From Frankia sp. QA3 (lineage in GTDB: Bacteria; Actinomycetota; Actinomycetes; Frankiales; Frankiaceae), in assembly GCF_000262465.1 (NCBI RefSeq), contig NZ_CM001489.1, positions 4,430,774 to 4,494,773 on the forward strand: DNA of 64,000 bases, read 5' to 3'. A program made the position numbers and the translations under genes. Shown piece after piece: positions 7,963-17,272 of this stretch (position 1 is the stretch's first letter; every line of letters starts with the position of its first letter). A model generated the notes under the pieces. It made no database searches. It was not told the DNA's origin and saw only the letters and a program-made list of their open reading frames with translations.

Positions 7963-9012
7963 TCAGTACTGCTCGGTCTCGACGAACTCCGCGCCGTCGT
8001 CGGACGGGTCGGAGAACGCCGGGTTGTAGCTGTCGGTGCCGTAGGTGTCCACGGCCTGACGCGGGTCGAATCCGGGCGGGGAGTCCTTGAGCTGCAGACC
8101 CATCGCGCCGAGCTTCGTCTTGACCTCGTCGATCGACTTCTGCCCGAAGTTGCGGATGTCGAGCAGGTCGGCCTCGCTGCGCGAGACCAGTTCGCCGATC
8201 GTGTGGATGCCCTCGCGCTTGAGGCAGTTGTAGGAGCGGACGGTCAGGTCCATCTCCTCGATCGGCAGCGCGAGGTCGGCCGCCAGCGCCGCATCCGCGG
8301 CGGACGGGCCGATGTCCACGCCCTCCGCCTCGGCGTTGAGCTCCTGGGCCAGCCCGAACAGGCCGACCAGGGTCTTGCCGGCGCTCGCCATCGCGTCGCG
8401 CGGGGAGATCGACGGCTTCGTCTCGACGTCGACGATGAGCCGGTCGAAGTCGGTGCGCTGCTCGACGCGGGTCGCCTCGACCTTGTAGGTCACCTTCAGC
8501 ACCGGCGAGTAGATCGAGTCGATCGGGATCCGCCCGATCTCCTGGCCGGCCTGCTTGTTCTGAGCCGCGCTGACGTACCCGCGGCCCCGCTCGACGGTCA
8601 GCTCGATCTCGAGCTTGCCCTTGTCGTTGAGGGTGGCCAGGCGCAGCTCGGGGCTGTGCACCTCGACGCCGGCCGGCGGGGCGATGTCCGCCGCGGTGAC
8701 CTCGCCGGGTCCCTGCTTGCGCAGGTACATCACCGTCGGCTCGTCGTTGTCGGAGCTGACGACCAGTTCCTTGAGGTTCAGGATCAGGTCGGTCACGTCC
8801 TCCTTGACACCGGGCACGGTGGAGAACTCGTGCAGCACCCCGTCGATGCGGATGCTGGTCACCGAGGCGCCGGGGATGGAGGACAGCAGGGTCCGGCGCA
8901 GCGAGTTGCCGAGGGTGTAACCGAAGCCCGGCTCCAGCGGCTCGATCACGAAACGTGACCGGAACTCGGAGATCGGGTCCTCGACGAGGGTGGGGCGCTG
9001 AGCGATCAGCAT
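7963..9012 (-). CDS. rpoA: RNA polymerase alpha subunit
   Basis: Alpha dimer scaffold of RNA polymerase. ATG at 9012 (MLIAQRPTLVEDPISEFRSRF) has GGAAGGA upstream and gives 349 residues. The assembly domain shows GYTLGNSLRRTLLSSIPGA; the alpha C-terminal domain begins near residue 250 (LTVRSYNCLKREGIHTIGEL) and keeps the helix-hairpin segment NFGQKSIDEVKTKL. The frame open to 9162 is spurious. A short acidic tail follows. Its neighbours rpsD and rplQ are the classic alpha-operon partners. Confidence 0.98.
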   Translation of the reverse strand: MLIAQRPTLVEDPISEFRSRFVIEPLEPGFGYTLGNSLRRTLLSSIPGASVTSIRIDGVLHEFSTVPGVKEDVTDLILNLKELVVSSDNDEPTVMYLRKQGPGEVTAADIAPPAGVEVHSPELRLATLNDKGKLEIELTVERGRGYVSAAQNKQAGQEIGRIPIDSIYSPVLKVTYKVEATRVEQRTDFDRLIVDVETKPSISPRDAMASAGKTLVGLFGLAQELNAEAEGVDIGPSAADAALAADLALPIEEMDLTVRSYNCLKREGIHTIGELVSRSEADLLDIRNFGQKSIDEVKTKLGAMGLQLKDSPPGFDPRQAVDTYGTDSYNPAFSDPSDDGAEFVETEQY

Positions 9013-9251
9013 GAGTACGTCCTTCCGACCACGGCGACCGCCATATGACGCCGTGTGGTGCGGGCTCCCGGGCTGGGAGCCGGCGGGTGGGACATCGGTC
9101 CGTGCCACCCGCGGGCCCGGTGCCCGCCCGCCCACCCGGTGAACCACCCGGACGGCGCGCACGGCACCGGTTGTCGCTCCTCCAGTGTGCTCCGCCGCCG
9201 CGCGGCGGTGACGGGCACGGTGCCACCGGCCCCGGTGGCGGGAGGACAGGT

Positions 9252-9307
9252 CGCCCCCGGGGCGGCGAGCCGGTGGCCGGAGCCACCCTTACGCCGCCCC
9301 GGGGGCG
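9252..9307 (-). terminator. Two-tier hairpin after rpsD
   Basis: A perfect 16-bp outer stem (9252-9267 with 9292-9307) encloses an inner 6-bp stem, GGTGGC (9272-9277) with GCCACC (9282-9287), loop CGGA. It starts eight bases after the rpsD stop and lies in a 302-base spacer before rpoA. No second gene is visible in that spacer. Confidence 0.6.
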
Positions 9308-9314
9308 TCCGGCT

Positions 9315-9944
9315 CTACTTGGAGTAGAGCTCGACGATCAACTGCTCCTGGACCTGGGTGTCGATGACCTGCCGAGCCGGCAGGGAGTGCACCAGGATCC
9401 GCATCTGGCTCGGAATGGCCTCCAGCCACGCCGGGACGGCCCGGCCCTGGCCCGCGGTCTCCCGGGCGACGATGAACGGGGTGAGCTCCCGGGCCTTCGG
9501 CGCGATCTCGACGATGTCGTTCTCGCTGATCCGGTAGCTCGGGATGTCGACCTTGCGCCCGTTGACCTGGACGTGGCCGTGCCGGACGGCCTGGCGGGCG
9601 GCGTCGCGGGACGGCGCGAAGCCGCCCCGGTAGACGACGTTGTCGAGCCGCGACTCGAGGATCTTCAGCAGCTCGTCACCGGTCTTGCCGGCCCGACGGT
9701 TCGCCTCGTCGTAGTAGCCCCGGAACTGCTTCTCCAGGATGCCGTAGATCCGCGCGCACTTCTGCTTCTCGCGCTTCTGCAGCAGGTACTCGGAGTCCTT
9801 GGTGCGGCCCCGGCCGTGCTCGCCCGGCGGGTAGGGCCGGATCTCGATCGGGCACTTCGGGGTGTCGCACTTGCTGCCCTTGAGGTACAGCTTCGTCTTC
9901 TCGCGGCGGCAACGCTTGCAGTCCGCGCCGGTGTAACGGGCCAT
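9315..9944 (-). CDS. rpsD: 30S ribosomal protein S4, zinc-ligand form
   Basis: Primary 16S rRNA-binding assembly protein. 209 residues beginning MARYTGADCKRCRREKTKL. The cysteine set C9, C12 and the CDTPKC pair near residues 26-31 forms the zinc-binding motif of the C+ paralogue, so this version depends on zinc. The S4 RNA-binding domain (RLDNVVYRGGFAPSRDAARQ, then VRHGHVQVNGRKVDIPSYR) is intact. In E. coli S4 also represses its operon; no such site could be assigned here. Confidence 0.97.
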   Translation of the reverse strand: MARYTGADCKRCRREKTKLYLKGSKCDTPKCPIEIRPYPPGEHGRGRTKDSEYLLQKREKQKCARIYGILEKQFRGYYDEANRRAGKTGDELLKILESRLDNVVYRGGFAPSRDAARQAVRHGHVQVNGRKVDIPSYRISENDIVEIAPKARELTPFIVARETAGQGRAVPAWLEAIPSQMRILVHSLPARQVIDTQVQEQLIVELYSK

Positions 9945-9997
9945 CTAGTCCTTCTCTCTCGTCTCCTGGCGCGAACTCGAACGCGACGCCACGACTC

Positions 9998-10017
9998 CGG
10001 CCGGGACGCCCCGGCCG
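9998..10017 (-). terminator. Small GC hairpin after rpsK
   Basis: CGGCCGGG (9998-10005) pairs with CCCGGCCG (10010-10017) around ACGC, about 20 bases after the rpsK stop. It is weaker than the hairpins after rpsD, rpoA and rplQ. Confidence 0.35.
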
Positions 10018-10036
10018 CGGTCGCCACGCCGCACGG

Positions 10037-10441
10037 TCACACCCTGCGCCGCTTCGGCGGGCGGCAACCGTTGTGCGGGGTCGGGGTGACGTCCTGGATC
10101 GCCCCGACCTCCAGGCCCGCGGCCTGCAGCGAGCGGATCGCGGTCTCCCGGCCGGAACCCGGGCCCTTCACGAACACGTCGACCTTGCGCATCCCGTGCT
10201 CCTGCGCCTTGCGGGCCGCGTTCTCGGCGGCCATCTGCGCGGCGAAGGGGGTCGACTTCCGGGAGCCCTTGAAGCCGACGTGGCCGGCGGAGGCCCAGGA
10301 GATCACATTCCCGGTGGGATCGGTGATCGAGACGATCGTGTTGTTGAACGTGCTCTTGATGTGAGCGTGCCCGTGGGCGACGTTCTTCTTTTCCTTGCGC
10401 CGGACCTTCTTGGCGCCGGCAGCGCGAGTCTTGGGAGGCAT
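10037..10441 (-). CDS. rpsK: 30S ribosomal protein S11
   Basis: Platform protein that contacts the 3' end of 16S rRNA. 134 residues; KKNVAHGHAHIKSTFNNTIV, the glycine-rich GPGSGRETAIRSL and the basic end HNGCRPPKRRRV are all typical. ATG at 10441. Lies between rpsM and rpsD as in other alpha operons. Confidence 0.97.
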   Translation of the reverse strand: MPPKTRAAGAKKVRRKEKKNVAHGHAHIKSTFNNTIVSITDPTGNVISWASAGHVGFKGSRKSTPFAAQMAAENAARKAQEHGMRKVDVFVKGPGSGRETAIRSLQAAGLEVGAIQDVTPTPHNGCRPPKRRRV

Positions 10442-10492
10442 CTTCGCGTGTGGTCTCCGTCTGCGAGGTCGTCGATCAGTGGTCGTCCGAGA

Positions 10493-10510
10493 GCGGGCCG
10501 AGCGGCCCGC
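10493..10510 (-). terminator. Small GC hairpin after rpsM
   Basis: GCGGGCC and GGCCCGC pair around GAGC, 12 bases downstream of the rpsM stop. Same position as the hairpins after the other genes of this operon. Confidence 0.35.
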
Positions 10511-10522
10511 CGGGCGCCCTGA

Positions 10523-10903
10523 CTACTTCTTGCCGGCCTTCTTCTTACCGGCGATGGCACGGCGCGGGCCCTTGCGGGTACGGGCGTTGGTGTGCGTCCG
10601 CTGACCGTGGACCGGCAGGTTCCGCCGGTGCCGGAGGCCCTGGTAGCAGCCGATCTCCATCTTGCGCCGGATGTCCTGCTTGATCTCCCGGTTGAGGTCG
10701 CCCTCCACCCGGTAGTTCGCGTCGATCCACTCACGCAGCCGGACGATCTCGTCCTCGCTCAGGTCGCGGACGCGGGTGTCCGGGTTGACCCCGGTGGCGG
10801 CGAGGGTTTCCCGGGAGCGAGTGCGGCCGATCCCGAAGATGTAGGTCAGGGCGATCTCGACCCGCTTCTCGCGGGGAAGATCGACGCCCGAGAGGCGTGC
10901 CAT
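10523..10903 (-). CDS. rpsM: 30S ribosomal protein S13
   Basis: Head protein forming bridges to the large subunit and contacting P-site tRNA. ATG at 10903 (MARLSGVDLPREKRVEIALTYIFGIG) gives 126 residues with GGAAGGA upstream; the frame runs further to 11023 without family sequence. The GQRTHTNARTRKGPRRAIAGKKK tail is typical. Confidence 0.97.
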   Translation of the reverse strand: MARLSGVDLPREKRVEIALTYIFGIGRTRSRETLAATGVNPDTRVRDLSEDEIVRLREWIDANYRVEGDLNREIKQDIRRKMEIGCYQGLRHRRNLPVHGQRTHTNARTRKGPRRAIAGKKKAGKK

Positions 10904-11106
10904 GAACGGATGTTTCCTTCCTGCAACCGGAGGCCTCGGGCGATGCCGCCCCGACCGGCTCCGGGCCGACCGGGCCCCGGCCTCCGACCGGGGGTGGAAC
11001 GTCCCGTGCGGGACGCCTGACATCGCTTGGGTGCGGTGGACTCAAGCCGGACCCGGTGGTGCGCATGCACGCTCCACCGGTCCGGTGAGGCCCACCCGTC
11101 AGGAGC

Positions 11107-11220
11107 TCAGCCCTGACGCTGCTTGTGACGCAGGTTTTCGCAGATGACCATGACACGCCCGTGGCGGCGGATCACCTTGCACTTGTCACAGATCTTCTTG
11201 ACGCTGGGCTTGACCTTCAC
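11107..11220 (-). CDS. rpmJ: 50S ribosomal protein L36, zinc form
   Basis: A 37-residue protein read directly from the sequence: starts GTG (VKVKPSVKKICDKCKVIRR) and ends NLRHKQRQG. The CxxC pair, a later Cys and the His of RHKQ form the four zinc ligands of the C+ type. It lies between infA and rpsM, its usual place. Confidence 0.95.
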   Translation of the reverse strand: MKVKPSVKKICDKCKVIRRHGRVMVICENLRHKQRQG

Positions 11221-11298
11221 GGCTGTTGCGGACCTCCTGCGCAGCCGCGGGCCGCGCGTGGCGATGGGTGGTGGTACGGGCGATGAGGAGGAGATCGA

Positions 11299-11520
11299 CT
11301 ACTTGTAGCGGTAGACGATGCGGCCGCGAGACAGGTCGTAGGGCGAGAGCTCGACCACGACGCGGTCCTCCGGCAGGATCCGGATGTAGTGCTGGCGCAT
11401 CTTGCCGCTGATGTGGGCGAGAACGCGATGACCGTTCTGGAGCTCCACCCGGAACATTGCGTTCGGGAGTGGCTCCACCACACGGCCCTCGATCTCGATG
11501 GCCCCGTCCTTCTTCGGCAT
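11299..11520 (-). CDS. infA: Translation initiation factor IF-1
   Basis: OB-fold factor that occupies the A site during initiation. 73 residues, MPKKDGAIEIEGRVVEPLPN, with the RNA-binding segment AHISGKMRQHYIRILPEDRV. First gene of the infA-rpmJ-rpsM-rpsK-rpsD-rpoA-rplQ run. A promoter candidate lies about 220 bases upstream, leaving a 5' leader of about 210 bases. Confidence 0.97.
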   Translation of the reverse strand: MPKKDGAIEIEGRVVEPLPNAMFRVELQNGHRVLAHISGKMRQHYIRILPEDRVVVELSPYDLSRGRIVYRYK

Positions 11521-11737
11521 GTCCTCCGCTGTCCTGACGTCGACGACTGAATCGGCGGTTCGGCCGCGACCGGTCGAGCTACCCGGACATTCGTCCGGAA
11601 AGACCCAGGTCAGAAGCCCGGATTACCCAAAGGGAACCCCGACCACCAACCACACTGCCACCGACCGCAACTGCCACGAAACAGGACTGCTATCGACGCG
11701 GTGGAGCACACCGGCGTGAGGAGACCGCCAACTGGAG

Positions 11738-11767
11738 AGTGTACGTGGCCCATCCGTCAAGGGCCAA
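11738..11767 (-). promoter_or_regulatory. Candidate promoter of the infA-rplQ operon
   Basis: Minus strand TTGGCC (11767-11762), 18-base spacer, TACACT (11743-11738). It begins eight bases beyond the map stop, so the alpha operon can be transcribed independently of secY-adk-map. Confidence 0.5.
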
Positions 11768-11774
11768 CACAGGC

Positions 11775-12620
11775 TCAGCCGATGCCGGACGGGGCGTCCG
11801 CGGGCTGCCCGCAGGCGACACCGAGCGCGGCGAGCCGGGCGACCCCACCGTCGGGCTCGGTCAGTACCCAGGGGCCCCGCGGAGTGATCGCCACCGAGTG
11901 CTCGGTGTGCGCGGCCAGGCTGCCGTCCTCCGTCACGACGGTCCAGTCGTCGGAGAGCACGGACGTCTCGGGTGAGCCCGTGGTGATCATCGGCTCGATC
12001 GCCAGCGCCAGCCCCTCGACCAGCCGGATACCGCGGCCGGGGCGGCCGTAGTTGAGCACGTGCGGGGGCTGGTGCATCTCGGTGCCGATGCCGTGACCGC
12101 CGTAGTGGTCGACGATGCCGTAGCCATGCGGGCGGATGTGCCGCTCGACGGCGGCGCTGATGTCGGTGAGCTTGCCGCCGAGCTGGGCGGCGGCCAGGCC
12201 CGCCCACAGCGAGCCCTCACAGGTCGCTATGAGGTCGAGGGCCTCGGGGGCCACCTCGCCGACCGGGACGGTGATCGCCGCGTCCCCGTGCCAGCCGTCG
12301 ACGATCGCGCCGCAGTCGATCGAGATGATGTCGCCCTCGCGCAGCACCCGCTTGCGCGTCGGGATCGCGTGGACGACCTCGTTGTTGACGGAGCTGCAGA
12401 TCGACGCCGGGTACGGCGGCTGCGCGTAGCCCTTGAACGAGGGGATCCCGCCGTCGGCGCGGATCGTCTTCTCGGCGATCGCGTCCAGGTCCGCCGTAGT
12501 GACGCCGGGGGCGACCGCCTCACGCAGCCTGGCCAGCGTCTTGGCGACGAGCAGGCCGGCCACCCGCATCTTGGCGATCTCCGCCGCCGTCTTGATCTGG
12601 ACGTGCTCTCGTCGCGCCAC
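11775..12620 (-). CDS. map: Methionine aminopeptidase, type I
   Basis: Removes the initiator methionine from nascent proteins. GTG at 12620 (VARREHVQIKTAAEIAKMRVAG) with GAGGCGAG upstream gives 281 residues. The metal ligands are all visible: two Asp in SIDCGAIVDGWHGDAA, His in YGGHGIGTEMH, Glu in ALAIEPMIT and Glu in HTEHSVAIT. The longer frame to 12752 has no family sequence. It is the usual neighbour of secY-adk. Confidence 0.95.
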   Translation of the reverse strand: MARREHVQIKTAAEIAKMRVAGLLVAKTLARLREAVAPGVTTADLDAIAEKTIRADGGIPSFKGYAQPPYPASICSSVNNEVVHAIPTRKRVLREGDIISIDCGAIVDGWHGDAAITVPVGEVAPEALDLIATCEGSLWAGLAAAQLGGKLTDISAAVERHIRPHGYGIVDHYGGHGIGTEMHQPPHVLNYGRPGRGIRLVEGLALAIEPMITTGSPETSVLSDDWTVVTEDGSLAAHTEHSVAITPRGPWVLTEPDGGVARLAALGVACGQPADAPSGIG

Positions 12621-12786
12621 GCTCTCGCCTCGGTCTGTGTCCGTGTACTGGTCCGATCCGATGCTAGCCGCCGAGGTACCGGCAGGGCGGACGAGCATCC
12701 GATCTCCGGCGTCCACCTCGACGGCCACACCCGCCGCGAGGCCCCCACCCACCGCGGGGGCGGGCAGGCGCTGGGCGGCGGGTGCC

Positions 12787-13440
12787 TCAGTCTCCGTAGT
12801 GACGCAGGGCGTCGAGCGCCCGATCGGTGACGTTGTCCACCGGCCCGGTGGCGTCGATACCGATCAGGATGCCCTTCTCGGCGTAGTACGCCACCAGCGG
12901 CGACGTCTGGTCCGCGTACACCTCGAGCCGGTGGCGCACGGTCTCGGACCGGTCGTCGTCGCGCTGGAACAGATCGCCGCCACACCGGTCGCACACGTCC
13001 TCGACCGACGGCGGGTCGAAGTCGAGGTGCCAGATGTGGCCGCAGTTACGGCAGGTCCGCCGGCCGGAGAGCCGCCGCACCACCTCGTCGTCGTCGACGA
13101 CGAGCTCCAGGACCACGTCCAGTCGGGTCCCCATCCCGTCGAGCATCTGCCCGAGCACCTCGGCCTGGGGAACGTTGCGGGGGAACCCGTCGAGCAGGAA
13201 TCCCTTGACCGCGTCGTCCTCCGCGAGCCGGTTGCGAACCATCCCGATGGTGATCTCGTCGGGCACGAGGTCACCGGCATCCATGAAGGTCTTGGCCTTG
13301 ACGCCCAGTTCGGTTCCCTGTCGCACGTTCGCTCGGAAGATGTCCCCAGTCGAGATCTTGGGGATGGACCGCGCCTGGGCAATGAACGCGGCCTGGGTAC
13401 CCTTTCCGGCACCGGGCGGTCCCACCAGTACGAGGCGCAC
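12787..13440 (-). CDS. adk: Adenylate kinase, zinc-finger LID type
   Basis: Interconverts ATP + AMP and 2 ADP. 217 residues: P-loop GPPGAGKGT (7-15), AMP-site segment STGDIFR, and GFPRN near residue 85. The LID holds Cys130, Cys133, Cys150 and Cys153, which make the structural zinc site found in Gram-positive enzymes. The start is GTG at 13440 and overlaps the secY stop by one base (TAGTG), implying translational coupling. Confidence 0.97.
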   Translation of the reverse strand: MRLVLVGPPGAGKGTQAAFIAQARSIPKISTGDIFRANVRQGTELGVKAKTFMDAGDLVPDEITIGMVRNRLAEDDAVKGFLLDGFPRNVPQAEVLGQMLDGMGTRLDVVLELVVDDDEVVRRLSGRRTCRNCGHIWHLDFDPPSVEDVCDRCGGDLFQRDDDRSETVRHRLEVYADQTSPLVAYYAEKGILIGIDATGPVDNVTDRALDALRHYGD

Positions 13441-14732
13441 TACCGGAGGAAACCTTCGTAATTGCGGAGCATGAGCTGGCTTTCGATCTGCTTCACGGTT
13501 TCCAGCCCAACCCCCACCATGATCAGGACTGAGGTGCCCGCGAACGGGAACGGCTGGTCCTTGGTCAGGTTCAACAGTGCCAACGGAAGAACCGTGATCA
13601 CCCCGAGGAACAGCGAGCCGGGGAGGGTGATCCGGTCAAGTACGTGTTTGAGGTACTCCGCCGTCGGGTTGCCCGGTCTGATCCCGGGGATGAACCCACC
13701 ATACTTCTTCATGTTGTCCGCGACCTCCGTTGGGTTGAAGGTGATCGCAACATAGAAGTAGGTGAAGGCGATGATGAGTGCGAAGTACGTCACCAGGTAG
13801 AGCGGATGGTCCCCGCGAGAGAGATACCTCTGCTCGAAGTCCTGGAAGCCCTGGTTGCTCCACACCTGCCCGGCAAGCTGCGGGAGCTGCAGCAGGGAGG
13901 AGGCAAAGATGACGGGGATAATCCCGGCCTGGTTGACCTTGATCGGCAGGTAGGTGGAGGTGCCCCCGTACATTCGCCGGCCGATCAGCCGCTTCGCGTA
14001 CTGGACCGGGATCCGCCGCTGGGACTGCTCGACGAACACCACGAAGACCATGATCGCGAGACCCAACAGGATCACCAGGCTGAACACCACGCCACCGGCG
14101 ACCTGGAGGATCCGGCTGCCCTCGGAGGGAAGCCGCGCCGCGATCGAGGTGAAGATCAGCAAAGACATGCCGTTGCCGACGCCGCGCGCCGTGATCAGCT
14201 CGCCCATCCACATGATGACCGAGGTACCGGCGGTCATCGTGATGACGATCGTCGCGACCCGGAACAGGCTCGTGTCCGGGATGATGGCGGCCGAGCAGCT
14301 CGGGAAGAGCCGCCCGCTGCGGGCCAGCGCCACGATGCCGGTCGCCTGCAGCACGCCGAGCGCGATCGTCAGGTAGCGGGTGTACTGGGTGAGCTTCTGC
14401 TCGCCCGAGCTGCCTTCCTTCTTCAGCTGCTCGAGCCGGGGGATCACGACAACGAGCAGCTGGATGATGATGCTCGAGGTGATGTAGGGCATGATGCCGA
14501 GCGCGAAGATGGACAGCTGGAGCAGGGCGCCGCCGCTGAACAGGTTGATCAGCGAGTAGACGTTGCTGCTGTCGGCGCTCGCGCTGTTGAGGCAGATGTT
14601 GACCGCGCGGGTTGAGACGCCGGGCGACGGCATGACGCTGCCGAACCGGAACAGCACCACGATCCCGACGGTGAACAGCAGCTTCTTGCGCAGGTCAGGA
14701 GTGCGGAATGCCCGCGTGAAGGCGGTGAGCAC
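13440..14732 (-). CDS. secY: Preprotein translocase subunit SecY
   Basis: Channel-forming subunit of the Sec translocon, partner of SecE encoded at 44435. GTG at 14732 (VLTAFTRAFRTPDLRKKLLF) has AGGAGG five to six bases upstream and gives 430 residues, with about ten hydrophobic helices. Conserved cytoplasmic loop blocks include GIIPVIFASSLLQLP and GFIPGIRPGNPT. The frame to 14774 is not supported by family sequence. Confidence 0.97.
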   Translation of the reverse strand: MLTAFTRAFRTPDLRKKLLFTVGIVVLFRFGSVMPSPGVSTRAVNICLNSASADSSNVYSLINLFSGGALLQLSIFALGIMPYITSSIIIQLLVVVIPRLEQLKKEGSSGEQKLTQYTRYLTIALGVLQATGIVALARSGRLFPSCSAAIIPDTSLFRVATIVITMTAGTSVIMWMGELITARGVGNGMSLLIFTSIAARLPSEGSRILQVAGGVVFSLVILLGLAIMVFVVFVEQSQRRIPVQYAKRLIGRRMYGGTSTYLPIKVNQAGIIPVIFASSLLQLPQLAGQVWSNQGFQDFEQRYLSRGDHPLYLVTYFALIIAFTYFYVAITFNPTEVADNMKKYGGFIPGIRPGNPTAEYLKHVLDRITLPGSLFLGVITVLPLALLNLTKDQPFPFAGTSVLIMVGVGLETVKQIESQLMLRNYEGFLR

Positions 14733-14826
14733 GGCTCCTCCTGCTGGGATTGCGGACCGACGGGGAGTGGACATCCTGCCCTGTGCGGAGCGCCTACGGC
14801 GGCCGGCGGCCGACGTCGGTTAGGCG

Positions 14827-14832
14827 ACTGTA
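14827..14832 (-). promoter_or_regulatory. Candidate extended -10 promoter of secY-adk-map
   Basis: Minus strand TACAGT preceded by TG one base upstream (TGTTACAGT), an extended -10 arrangement, with no good -35. The predicted start is near 14820, giving an 88-base secY leader. Confidence 0.35.
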
Positions 14833-14946
14833 ACAGGACACCCGGTCCACTCGTCCGGACATCACGCCCAGTAAGCAGCGGTGGCCGGGAAGAACCAGCT
14901 GATGCCGGTGCGCGCCGGCTGCTGCGTGGGATGCCCGGACAAGCAG

Positions 14947-14978
14947 GGCGGGGGGCGACCCTGAGGCCGCCCCCCGCC
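14947..14978 (-). terminator. GC hairpin after rplO
   Basis: GGCGGGGGGCG (14947-14957) pairs perfectly with 14968-14978. It begins seven bases after the rplO stop and separates the ribosomal spc genes from secY, which has its own promoter candidate. Confidence 0.55.
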
Positions 14979-14985
14979 GGGGGTC

Positions 14986-15489
14986 TCAACTCTGGGTGAC
15001 GCTCCCGCCGGCAGCCGCGATCTTCTCCCGCGCGGATGCCGAGAACGCGTCGGCGCTGATGTGCAGCGCGACGTTGATGTCGCCGTTGCCCAGTACCTTC
15101 ACCGGCGACTTGGCGCGCACGGCCCCCTTGGCCACGAGGTCGGCCTTGGAGACCTCGCCGCCCTCGGGGAACAGCTCGGCCAGGGTGGCGATGTTCACCA
15201 CCTGGTACTCCACCCGGAACGGGTTGCTGAAGCCCTTGAGCTTGGGCAGCCGCATGTGCAGGGGCATCTGGCCACCCTCGAAGCGGGCGGGCACCTGCTT
15301 GCGAGCCTTGGAGCCCTTGGTCCCTCGGCCGGCCGTCTTGCCCTTGGAGCCCTCACCGCGACCGACGCGGATCCGGCTGCGCCGGGCGCCGGGCGCAGGA
15401 CGCAGGTGATGCACCTTCAGGCCGCGGCCACGCTCGGTCTGCGCCGAGCCGGCCTCCTCGCCCGTGTCGGTCTTCGTCAGTTCGGCCAT
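14986..15489 (-). CDS. rplO: 50S ribosomal protein L15
   Basis: Late-assembly large-subunit protein. 167 residues. The N-terminal 20 residues are an acidic lead (MAELTKTDTGEEAG); the family starts at LKVHHLRPAPGARRSRIRVG. The glycine/basic segment GRGEGSKGKTAGRGTKG and FEGGQMPLHMRLPKLKGF follow. Start two bases after the rpmD stop. Confidence 0.96.
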   Translation of the reverse strand: MAELTKTDTGEEAGSAQTERGRGLKVHHLRPAPGARRSRIRVGRGEGSKGKTAGRGTKGSKARKQVPARFEGGQMPLHMRLPKLKGFSNPFRVEYQVVNIATLAELFPEGGEVSKADLVAKGAVRAKSPVKVLGNGDINVALHISADAFSASAREKIAAAGGSVTQS

Positions 15490-15491
15490 GG

Positions 15492-15676
15492 CTAGGAGTC
15501 CACCTCCTCGACCCGGACAAGATGGGTCACAGTCCTGATCATCCCGCGGACCTCGGGACGGTCGTCACGGACGGTCGTAGCGTTGATCTTCCGCAGGCCG
15601 AGGGTCCGCAGCGTGGCCCGCTGGTTGTGGGTGCCGCCGATCTCCGAACGGATCTGCGTGATGCGCAGCTTGGCCA

Positions 15677-15677
<1 letters not shown>
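15492..15677 (-). CDS. rpmD: 50S ribosomal protein L30
   Basis: A 61-residue protein, MAKLRITQIRSEIGGTHNQR, with the family segment TLRTLGLRKIN and a C-terminal VRVEEVDS. ATG at 15677 shares its A with the rpsE stop (TGATG), so the longer frame to 15869 is just rpsE read in another phase. Confidence 0.96.
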
Positions 15678-16285
<608 letters not shown>

Positions 16286-16338
16286 CTACAACATCTCCCT
16301 GTTCTGGCTGTACTGGGTGGCTTGGGGCGCAGCGGTCA

Positions 16339-16713
16339 TCAGAAGTCCAGCCCGCTCTGGCGCGCCGCATCCGCGAGCGCGGCGATCCGGCCGGCGTAGG
16401 TCCGCCCGCCGCGATCGAACACGACCGCGTCGATCCCGGCCGCCTTCGCCCGCTGGGCGACCAGTTCGCCGACCTTGCGTGCCTGGGCGGACTTGTCGCC
16501 CTCACCACCGCGCAGGGTGACGTCCAGGGTGGACGCCGAGGCGAGCGTGTGGCCGGCGACGTCGTCGATGACCTGGGCGTAGATGTGCCGCGAGGACCGG
16601 GTGACGACGAGCCGGGGACGGGACTGGGTGCCCGCCACCTTCTTGCGCACGCGGACATGCCGACGGAGCTTCGCGGTCCGCCGGCGCGCGCTGGCGCCGA
16701 GGCTCACTGCCAT
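16339..16713 (-). CDS. rplR: 50S ribosomal protein L18
   Basis: 5S rRNA-binding protein. 124 residues; RRHVRVRKKVAGTQSRPRLV and the end FDRGGRTYAGRIAALADAAR are diagnostic. Starts ten bases after the rplF stop. Confidence 0.97.
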   Translation of the reverse strand: MAVSLGASARRRTAKLRRHVRVRKKVAGTQSRPRLVVTRSSRHIYAQVIDDVAGHTLASASTLDVTLRGGEGDKSAQARKVGELVAQRAKAAGIDAVVFDRGGRTYAGRIAALADAARQSGLDF

Positions 16714-16723
16714 GATCTATCTC

Positions 16724-17260
16724 CTACTTCCCGGTCTTCCCGACCTTGCGGCGGACGACCTCGCCCTGGTAGCGCACGCCCTTGCCCTTGTACGGGTCGG
16801 GCTTGCGCAGTCCGCGGATCTTCGCGGAGACCTCACCGACCAGCTGCTTGTCGATCCCGTGGACCACGAAGCGGGTCGGGGTCTGCACCTCGAAGCGGAT
16901 GCCCTCGGGGGCCTTGACCGGGACGGGGTGGCTGTAGCCCAGCGCGAACTCCAGGTCGGAGCCCTTCGCCTGGACGCGGTAACCGACGCCGACGATCTCC
17001 AGGGTCTTGGAGTACCCGGCGGTCACGCCGGTGACCATGTTGGAGACCAGGGTGCGGGTCAGGCCGTGCAGCGAGCGGGACCGGCGTTCGTCATCCGGGC
17101 GGGTCACCACGAGCTGACCCTCCTCCCGGTTGACCGCGATCGGCTCGACCACGACGTGGCTCAGGGTGCCCTTGGGCCCCTTGACGGTAATGGTCGCCCC
17201 CTCGACGGTGATATCGACACCGGTGGGGACGGGAATGGGCAGGCGCCCGATCCGAGACAT
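16724..17260 (-). CDS. rplF: 50S ribosomal protein L6
   Basis: Large-subunit protein near the factor-binding site. 178 residues, MSRIGRLPIPVPTGVDITVE, with GVGYRVQAKGSDLEFALGYSH and the C-terminal KPDPYKGKGVRYQGEVVRRK. Standard spc order between rpsH and rplR. Confidence 0.97.
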   Translation of the reverse strand: MSRIGRLPIPVPTGVDITVEGATITVKGPKGTLSHVVVEPIAVNREEGQLVVTRPDDERRSRSLHGLTRTLVSNMVTGVTAGYSKTLEIVGVGYRVQAKGSDLEFALGYSHPVPVKAPEGIRFEVQTPTRFVVHGIDKQLVGEVSAKIRGLRKPDPYKGKGVRYQGEVVRRKVGKTGK

Positions 17261-17272
17261 CGCTCGCCTTCC

